Positions 1 to 4,738 of a DNA stretch of 6,279 nt are shown here, piece by piece (positions within the stretch are counted from its first letter, which is position 1; every line of letters starts with the position of its first letter). The translations under genes and the position numbers were made by a program. The DNA lies in NCBI GenBank assembly GCA_934500855.1, contig CAKSUH010000099.1:1-6279 (forward strand), read 5' to 3'. The DNA comes from an uncultured Eubacteriales bacterium (lineage in GTDB: Bacteria > Bacillota > Clostridia > Oscillospirales > CAG-272). A model generated the notes under the pieces. That model saw only the letters and a list, made by a program, of their open reading frames with translations. It ran no database searches and was not told the DNA's origin.

Positions 1-18
1 GCGTTGCCCCAAACCCCA

Positions 19-50
19 TTTAAGGGACTTTTTGAAAAAAGTCCCTTAAA
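19..50. repeat. Perfect 15-bp inverted repeat (hairpin 1)
   Basis: Positions 19-33 and 36-50 are perfect reverse complements with a two-base centre, so the transcript or a single strand can fold into a 15-bp hairpin. No T-run follows, so it does not look like an intrinsic terminator by itself. It is the first of three long hairpins in a row upstream of alaS. It could belong to a genome-wide family of intergenic palindromes, but only one copy can be seen here. Confidence 0.8.
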
Positions 51-63
51 AATCCCCAAAAAC

Positions 64-111
64 TTTCACCACAGGGCGGAATTCCGTAGGGAATCCCGCC
101 CTGTGGTGAAA
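64..111. repeat. 22-bp inverted repeat with one mismatch (hairpin 2)
   Basis: Positions 64-85 pair with 90-111, with a single A/C mismatch (80/95) and a four-base loop (86-89). The stem contains the G/C-rich core CAGGGCGG/CCGCCCTG. This is the longest palindrome in the window. There is no T-run after it, so its role is unknown. It may be a REP-like element or a structured spacer. Confidence 0.8.
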
Positions 112-123
112 TTCTTGAGGGTT

Positions 124-155
124 CTTAGGGAACTTCTTCTAAGAAGTTCCCTAAG
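124..155. repeat. Perfect 15-bp inverted repeat (hairpin 3)
   Basis: Positions 124-138 and 141-155 are perfect reverse complements with a two-base centre. Size and design (15 bp, minimal loop, a GGGA/TCCC-containing stem) match hairpin 1, though the sequence differs. Together with hairpins 1 and 2 it fills most of the stretch from 19 to 155. Confidence 0.8.
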
Positions 156-160
156 TGGGT

Positions 161-193
161 TCGGGCAAAGCCCGAGGCCTTTCCCGTTTTTTT
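161..193 (+). terminator. Hairpin plus T7: likely terminator of an upstream gene
   Basis: TCGGGC (161-166) pairs with GCCCGA (170-175) around an AAA loop. Alternatively CGGG (162-165) and AAAG (167-170) pair with CTTT and CCCG (179-186), with one bulged C. This second fold ends exactly before seven T residues (187-193), the usual layout of a Rho-independent terminator. The gene it would end lies outside the window. It also insulates the alaS promoter that starts 12 bases later. Confidence 0.5.
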
Positions 194-204
194 GCCTGAA
201 AAGG

Positions 205-233
205 TTGACAAGCGGGGGGGAATGTGATATACT
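205..233 (+). promoter_or_regulatory. SigA-type promoter of alaS
   Basis: TTGACA (205-210) and TATACT (228-233) are separated by 17 bases, which is a perfect -35 box and a -10 box with one deviation at ideal spacing. Transcription should begin near 240, leaving only about 44 untranslated bases before the alaS ATG. That is too short for a T-box leader, and no T-box specifier or conserved AGGGTGG-type motif is visible. Expression is therefore probably constitutive rather than controlled by uncharged tRNA. Confidence 0.85.
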
Positions 234-283
234 AATTCTATCTGTAATTTTCCGTAGTGAGAATAGGAAAGGACTGTTTACCT

Positions 284-2914
284 ATGAAATGGACATCGCT
301 TAACGATTTGCGGGAGAAGTATCTCTCGTTCTTTGAATCCAAGGGGCATTTGCGGTTGCCCTCGTTCCCGTTGGTTCCGATCAACGATAAATCCCTGTTG
401 CTCATCAACTCGGGCATGGCGCCGATGAAAAAGTATTTTACGGGCGAGGAGGAGCCGCCGAGGCATCGCGTGACGACCTGTCAGAAGTGCATCCGCACGC
501 CCGACCTGGAGCGCGTGGGACACACTGCACGGCACGGAACTTTCTTTGAAATGCTGGGGAATTTCTCGTTCGGCGACTACTTCAAGGAGCAGGCAATTCC
601 GTGGGCGTGGGAGTTTCTGACCGATGTGCTGGAAATTCCGTCCGATCTGCTCTGGCCCTCGATCTATGAGAATGACGAAGAAGCCTATCACATCTGGGTG
701 GACAAGGTGGGGGTGAACCCCGCGCATGTGGTAAGACTGGGGAAAGCGGACAACTTCTGGGAGCACGGAACCGGTCCCTGCGGTCCCTGCTCGGAGATTT
801 ACTTTGACCGCGGCGAAAAGTACGGCTGCGGCTCGCCCGACTGCAAGCCCGGTTGCGACTGCGACCGCTATATGGAGATCTGGAACAATGTGTTCTCGCA
901 GTTCAACAACATGGGAGACGGGACCTATACCGAACTGAAGCAGAAGAATATCGACACGGGAATGGGTCTGGAGCGCCTCGCGTGCGTGATGCAGGGCGTG
1001 GACAATATGTTTGAGGTCGACTCCATCCGCAAGGTGCTGAATTCGGTCTGCGCCGTGGCGGGCAAGACCTACGGCAAGGACGCGGCAACCGATATTTCCA
1101 TCCGCGTGGTGACCGACCACATCCGCTCGGCAATGTTCATGATTTCGGACGGCGTGATTCCCTCCAACGAGGGCAGAGGCTATGTCCTGCGCCGCATTCT
1201 GCGCAGAGCCTGCCGCCACGGAAAGCTGCTCGGCATCAACCATTCCTTCCTGCCCGAGCTTTGCAAGGTTGCGATCGGCGAATCCGACCGCGCATACCCC
1301 GAATTGGACGAGAAGCGCGACTATATCCTCAAGGTCATTGCCATGGAGGAGGAGCGCTTTGACGCGACCATTGACGCGGGACTTTCGATCCTCTCGGGCA
1401 TGATTGAGGACGCGAAGAAGGCGGGCAAAACGCAGCTTTCGGGTGAAGATGTGTTCAAACTGTACGATACCTTCGGCTTCCCGATTGACCTGACGCGGGA
1501 GATTGCCGAGGAAGCGGGACTGACGCTTGACGACGCAAGATTTGACGAGCTGATGAAGGCGCAGAAGGTTCGCGCAAGAGAAGCGAGAGCAAACATTTCG
1601 GGCTGGTCGAACGCAACGGGCGGTCTTATCAAAGGGCTGGACAAAACGGTGTTCACCGGCTATGAGAAGCTGACCGATGAGGGGCGCGTACTGGCGATTC
1701 TCGCGGATGGCATGAACGCGGACGAGATTTCCGAAGGGGAATGCTCGGTGGTTCTCGACCGCACGCCGTTCTACGGCGAGGGCGGCGGTCAGGTGGGCGA
1801 CACGGGAACGCTGACCGTCGGCAAAACGGTTCTGAATGTGACCGACACCAAAAAGAGCGACGGCGTGTATATCCATCTCTGCACGGTTGCGGACGGAATT
1901 CTGAAGAAGGGCGATACCGTGACGGCGGCAGTTGACGCGCACCGCAGAATGGCGATCATGCGCAACCACTCGGCTTGCCATCTGCTCCAGAGCGCCCTGC
2001 GGCGGGTGCTCGGCAACCATGTCGAGCAGGCGGGATCCTATGTTTCGGATACGGTCTGCCGCTTTGACTTCACGCACTTCGCGGCGCTGACCGCCGAGGA
2101 ACTGGCGCGGGTTGAAGAGCTGGTCAATGCGGACATTTTTGCGGCGCAGCCGGGAAGCATGACCGAGATGCCGATTGACGAAGCAAAGAAGCTGGGCGCA
2201 ATGGCGCTGTTCGGCGAGAAATACGGAAAGACCGTGCGCGTGGTGCGCATGGGTGAGCACTCCGACGAATTCTGCGGCGGTACGCACCTCGACAACACGG
2301 CGAAAATCGGAATGTTCAAGATTGTTTCCGAGGCGTCGGTCGCGGCGGGCGTGCGCAGAATCGAAGCGGTAACGGGCGAGGGCATTCTCGCGTTGCTTGC
2401 CGAAAAGAACGCTCTGCTGAACGATGCGGCAAAGGCGCTCAAAGCGCAGAAGGTTGCGGATGTTCCCGCGCGCGCGGCGCAGGTTCTCGGCGAATTGTCG
2501 GCGGCGAAGAAGGAGATTGACGGACTGAACGCAAAGCTGGCAGGCTCCAGGACGGAGGACCTGCTTGCCAAGGCGACCAAGGTCGGCGCGGTTCGTCTGG
2601 TGACGGCGGACCTCGGAGAAATCGCGCCCGACGCGCTTCGGAGCCTCGGCGACGAGATCAAAGCGCGGCAGGAGGATGTCGTGGCGGTGCTTGCCATGCG
2701 GAAGGCGGACGGCGTGCAGCTGTTGGCGGTTGCGGGCAAGGCGGCGGTTGCGGCAGGCGCGCACGCAGGAAAGCTGGTCGGTGCGATTGCGGCGGTTGTC
2801 GGCGGCAAGGGCGGCGGACGACCCGACAGCGCCATGGCAGGCGGCAAGGAAATTGCCAAGACCGCAGAGGCGCTTGCGACCGCAGGCGATGTGCTTGCGG
2901 GGATGCTGAAGTAA
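284..2914 (+). CDS. alaS: Alanyl-tRNA synthetase, full length
   Basis: Class II aminoacyl-tRNA synthetase that charges tRNA-Ala with alanine in the cytoplasm and removes mischarged Ser/Gly in cis. The 876 residues match the usual bacterial length. Motif 2 (HTARHGTFFEMLGNFSFGDY) begins at residue 80, and motif 3 (GMGLER) lies at 226-231. A Cys-rich insert (C182, C187, C191, C193), familiar from Clostridia-type AlaRS, precedes the DRYMEIWN segment. The editing domain has the metal-binding HxxxH (H562, H566) and CxxxH (C664, H668), nearly the same positions as in E. coli. The C-terminal C-Ala domain carries GGKGGGRPD (840-848). The ATG at 284 is preferred over an in-frame GTG at 257: an AGGAAAGGA site (265-273) sits ten bases before the ATG, and family alignments start at MKWTSLNDLR. 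The gene has its own promoter and terminator. No defects were seen. Confidence 0.98.
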   Translation: MKWTSLNDLREKYLSFFESKGHLRLPSFPLVPINDKSLLLINSGMAPMKKYFTGEEEPPRHRVTTCQKCIRTPDLERVGHTARHGTFFEMLGNFSFGDYFKEQAIPWAWEFLTDVLEIPSDLLWPSIYENDEEAYHIWVDKVGVNPAHVVRLGKADNFWEHGTGPCGPCSEIYFDRGEKYGCGSPDCKPGCDCDRYMEIWNNVFSQFNNMGDGTYTELKQKNIDTGMGLERLACVMQGVDNMFEVDSIRKVLNSVCAVAGKTYGKDAATDISIRVVTDHIRSAMFMISDGVIPSNEGRGYVLRRILRRACRHGKLLGINHSFLPELCKVAIGESDRAYPELDEKRDYILKVIAMEEERFDATIDAGLSILSGMIEDAKKAGKTQLSGEDVFKLYDTFGFPIDLTREIAEEAGLTLDDARFDELMKAQKVRAREARANISGWSNATGGLIKGLDKTVFTGYEKLTDEGRVLAILADGMNADEISEGECSVVLDRTPFYGEGGGQVGDTGTLTVGKTVLNVTDTKKSDGVYIHLCTVADGILKKGDTVTAAVDAHRRMAIMRNHSACHLLQSALRRVLGNHVEQAGSYVSDTVCRFDFTHFAALTAEELARVEELVNADIFAAQPGSMTEMPIDEAKKLGAMALFGEKYGKTVRVVRMGEHSDEFCGGTHLDNTAKIGMFKIVSEASVAAGVRRIEAVTGEGILALLAEKNALLNDAAKALKAQKVADVPARAAQVLGELSAAKKEIDGLNAKLAGSRTEDLLAKATKVGAVRLVTADLGEIAPDALRSLGDEIKARQEDVVAVLAMRKADGVQLLAVAGKAAVAAGAHAGKLVGAIAAVVGGKGGGRPDSAMAGGKEIAKTAEALATAGDVLAGMLK

Positions 2915-2923
2915 ATTACAGTG

Positions 2924-2957
2924 TGGGGATCTTTCCGTTGGAGAGATCCCCATTTTT
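2924..2957 (+). terminator. Intrinsic terminator of alaS
   Basis: Positions 2924-2936 pair with 2940-2952 over 13 bp (one G-T wobble) around a three-base loop, followed at once by TTTTT (2953-2957). It begins ten bases after the alaS stop codon and closes the alaS unit, separating it from the repeat-bearing leader downstream. Confidence 0.92.
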
Positions 2958-3063
2958 CAGGAATGATGCTCCGGTTTTCAAAATTGGGTTGATGATGCGG
3001 TGCTTTTAGAAATCCACTGCCCCCTCCGAAAGAAAATTTGTAAATTATTATAACAAAAAAGTC

Positions 3064-3092
3064 TTGACAAGGCACAAACAAAGTGGTATAAT
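3064..3092 (+). promoter_or_regulatory. P1: perfect consensus extended -10 promoter
   Basis: TTGACA (3064-3069) and TATAAT (3087-3092) match the SigA consensus at every base with a 17-base spacer. TGG just before the -10 box (3084-3086) gives an extended -10 (TGnTATAAT). The stretch 3025-3062 is A/T-rich and could act as an UP element. It is the strongest-looking promoter in the window. Transcription should start near 3099, about 300 bases before the next large gene, so the GACA tract and the terminator at 3284-3326 lie in its leader. The stretch 2958-3024 between the alaS terminator and this promoter holds nothing recognisable. Confidence 0.92.
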
Positions 3093-3126
3093 AACAGCGC
3101 AAAAGGAAAAATTTTCAAGAAATCAC

Positions 3127-3147
3127 TTGACAAGGAGGGGACAGGTC

Positions 3148-3156
<9 letters not shown>
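3127..3156 (+). promoter_or_regulatory. P2: second promoter-like pair, possible copy of P1
   Basis: TTGACA (3127-3132) and TACAAT (3151-3156) are separated by 18 bases. The first ten bases, CTTGACAAGG (3126-3135), exactly repeat 3063-3072 at P1, 63 bases upstream, so the two may derive from a duplication. If P2 is active, transcription would begin near 3163, at the very start of the GACA tract. Its -35 box overlaps the Shine-Dalgarno site of the small ORF, so the match could be partly coincidental. Confidence 0.45.
3132..3140 (+). promoter_or_regulatory. Strong Shine-Dalgarno site before the GACA-repeat ORF
   Basis: AAGGAGGGG (3132-3140) contains a full AAGGAGG core placed nine bases before a GTG at 3148. 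This is ideal spacing, as good as any ribosome site in the window. It is the main reason to treat the repeat-containing frame as translated. The nearby ATG at 3155 is in another frame, is too far from this site, and stops after two codons. Confidence 0.65.
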
Positions 3157-3263
<107 letters not shown>

Positions 3264-3283
3264 TCTTTTCGAGATATCCCAAA

Positions 3284-3326
3284 AGCGATAGCGATAGGCT
3301 GAAAAGCCGAAGCTGTCGCTTTTTTT
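3284..3326 (+). terminator. Intrinsic terminator within the leader (attenuator candidate)
   Basis: AGCGATAGC (3284-3292) pairs with GCTGTCGCT (3312-3320) with one wobble. An inner GGCT/AGCC stem (3297-3300/3305-3308) is capped by a GAAA tetraloop, and the two stems are joined by a GATA/GAA internal loop. Seven T residues (3320-3326) follow. It sits after the GACA-repeat ORF and 72 bases before the ATG of the secreted-protein gene, with no good promoter in between. As drawn it would stop most P1 transcripts unless it is prevented from folding. The structured inner loop could also be a protein-binding site. Confidence 0.8.
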
Positions 3327-3334
3327 GTGTTGAT

Positions 3335-3357
3335 GTAAACACGCAAGGCGTGATTAC
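3335..3357 (+). other. Small hairpin upstream of the secreted-protein ribosome site
   Basis: GTAA-A-CACGC (3335-3344) pairs with GCGTG-A-TTAC (3348-3357), giving nine pairs around an AAG loop with one A/A mismatch. It lies 25 bases before the Shine-Dalgarno site at 3382-3391. It could protect the 5' end of a processed transcript or contribute to leader control. No function can be shown from sequence. Confidence 0.35.
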
Positions 3358-3398
3358 ATAAATGTCATTGAAAAAATAAGAAAAGGAGAGGAAAAACA

Positions 3399-4574
3399 AT
3401 GACAAAGCATGTTTCTACCAAAAGAGCGTTGATCCTGAGTCTGCTTTCGATGCTGCTCTGCGTTTCGATGCTCATCGGTTCCACCTATGCGTGGTTTACC
3501 GATACCGCGACAACAGGGGTCAACAAGATCCAAGCAGGCAATCTGGATGTCAAGCTCATGTACAGCACGGATATGCAGACTTGGAAAGAAGCCACAGACC
3601 AAACAAAACTCTTTGACGACAATGCACTGTGGGAACCCGGCTATACGCAGGTGGTCTATCTGAAGGTTGTGAACGCCGGTAACCTGGCACTCAAGTACGA
3701 GGCAGGATTCTCCAAAGACTACACCTCCAACAGGGGCAAAAATATGAACGGCGATTGGTTCCGTGTGGATCATTATCTGAAGATCGGTACCGTTGAAACG
3801 GAAGAGGCTTTTGGAAGCCGCGAGGCGGTCTGGGCAGCGATTGCCGACTCCGAAAAAACTTTGGCTAAAGATGTCATGCTGACCAACGGTTGGATCACGC
3901 TGAAGGCCAAAGAAGAATCCAAGCCCTTTGCCGTGGCGATTTATATGCCTACCTCTGTTGGCAACGAGGCAAATTCTTCAAGACTTAGACCTTCCTCGGT
4001 ATCGGGACTCGGCATTGAGGTTCGCGCAACACAGGCGACTGTGGAGAACGACAGCTTTGGCAATAATTATGATGCTAATGCGGCAACCGTTCTCCGCCGT
4101 GTGGAATATACCGACGGCGAACATACAGTGACAGGCAACATTCAGGCAAACGGCACAGCCGGTGCAATTCACGGTACGGGAACTGCACAGATTACCGTAG
4201 ATGCTACAACGGTTTACGGCACCTATGTTTCCGATTGCGCAATGGCTGTCTGCGCTTCCTCGAAATCCGTGATTACGATCAAAGGCGGCGATTTTGCCAA
4301 CATTGCACCTGATGGATCCAAACTGTCTTTGATTTACGCTGAGGATAGCGCGAAGATCGTTATTGAAGGCGGTACCTTTAAGTGCGTCAACCCGGAATGG
4401 ACGCTGAACTGCAACGACAACGACAACGACGCTACCATCACGGTCAAAGGCGGCTCCTTCTATAAGTTCGATCCGTCTGCCGCAAGAACCGGTCAGGAGG
4501 GCGAAGTGATTGTCCCTGACGGTTACAAAGTGGTTCAGAACGGTGACTGGTACACGGTTGTGGCAGCAGAATAA
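3399..4574 (+). CDS. SipW-signal TasA/camelysin-like secreted protein with beta-helix-like C-terminus
   Basis: A 391-residue exported protein, probably cell-surface or matrix associated. A basic start (KH, KR) is followed by a hydrophobic stretch (11-27) and GSTYAWFTD (27-35), the signature around SipW-type signal-peptidase cleavage in TasA/camelysin proteins. AGNLDV (46-51), WEPG (78-81) and VVNAGNLALKY (90-100) fit the TasA-like beta-sandwich pattern (compare the PGD and NNGSLAIK segments of TasA). From about residue 240 the protein changes to short beta-strand repeats: ITIKGGDF (292-299), IVIEGGTF (320-327) and ITVKGGSF (347-354), 27-28 residues apart, suggesting a right-handed beta-helix. 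The end, VIVPDGYKVVQNGDWYTVV, resembles the closing segment of many Clostridia cell-surface proteins. No sortase motif or C-terminal membrane anchor is seen. The start is set by AAAGGAGAGG (3382-3391) before the ATG. No SipW peptidase gene lies in the window. Expression probably depends on read-through of the terminator at 3284-3326. The exact role (fibre, adhesin) is unproven. Confidence 0.82.
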   Translation: MTKHVSTKRALILSLLSMLLCVSMLIGSTYAWFTDTATTGVNKIQAGNLDVKLMYSTDMQTWKEATDQTKLFDDNALWEPGYTQVVYLKVVNAGNLALKYEAGFSKDYTSNRGKNMNGDWFRVDHYLKIGTVETEEAFGSREAVWAAIADSEKTLAKDVMLTNGWITLKAKEESKPFAVAIYMPTSVGNEANSSRLRPSSVSGLGIEVRATQATVENDSFGNNYDANAATVLRRVEYTDGEHTVTGNIQANGTAGAIHGTGTAQITVDATTVYGTYVSDCAMAVCASSKSVITIKGGDFANIAPDGSKLSLIYAEDSAKIVIEGGTFKCVNPEWTLNCNDNDNDATITVKGGSFYKFDPSAARTGQEGEVIVPDGYKVVQNGDWYTVVAAE

Positions 4575-4600
4575 TGATCCGGCATTATCACATGAAAAAG

Positions 4601-4634
4601 CGGGGCGCTCTCCTTGGAGAACGCCCTGTTTTTT
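4601..4634 (+). terminator. Intrinsic terminator of the secreted-protein gene
   Basis: Positions 4601-4613 pair with 4616-4628, with a G-T wobble near the base and one C/A mismatch (4608/4621), followed by TTTTTT (4629-4634). It begins 26 bases after the stop codon and separates the secreted-protein unit from the ABC-F gene. Confidence 0.88.
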
Positions 4635-4673
4635 GCAGAACCGGCGGAAAAGCCATGGATTTTGCGAAAAGGC

Positions 4674-4702
4674 TTGTATTTTCCTTCATTTTATGGTACA
4701 AT
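4674..4702 (+). promoter_or_regulatory. SigA-type extended -10 promoter of the ABC-F gene
   Basis: TTGTAT (4674-4679) and TACAAT (4697-4702) are 17 bases apart, and TGG (4694-4696) precedes the -10 box, giving an extended -10. The predicted start near 4709 leaves a leader of about 30 bases before the ATG. That is too short for the uORF or attenuator leaders seen before many antibiotic-resistance ABC-F genes, which argues for a housekeeping member. Confidence 0.7.
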
Positions 4703-4738
4703 AGACAGGATAACGAAAAAAGGCGGAATAGCGAACAC

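Noticed and set aside
257..283. GTG at 257 as the alaS start
   Set aside because: It would place the ribosome site at 265-273 inside the gene. The ATG at 284 has correct spacing and fits the family N-terminus.
4..303. 99-codon + frame across the hairpin cluster
   Set aside because: It reads through palindromes, the terminator and the alaS promoter; it has no ribosome site and overlaps the alaS start.
278..2953. 891-codon open frame on the minus strand opposite alaS
   Set aside because: It mirrors the alaS codons in a GC-rich gene, is rich in Arg/His/Leu as antisense frames are, has no ribosome site, and resembles no protein. alaS itself is certain.
3264..3326. c-di-GMP or other riboswitch in the leader of the secreted-protein gene
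   Set aside because: I looked for the conserved loops of c-di-GMP-I and other common classes and found none. The element is adequately explained as an intrinsic terminator.
3327..3360. Independent promoter for the secreted-protein gene (TTGATG 3330-3335, TACATA 3355-3360)
   Set aside because: The -10 box is poor, the spacing is 19 bases, and there is no extended -10. It cannot be excluded but is too weak to annotate.
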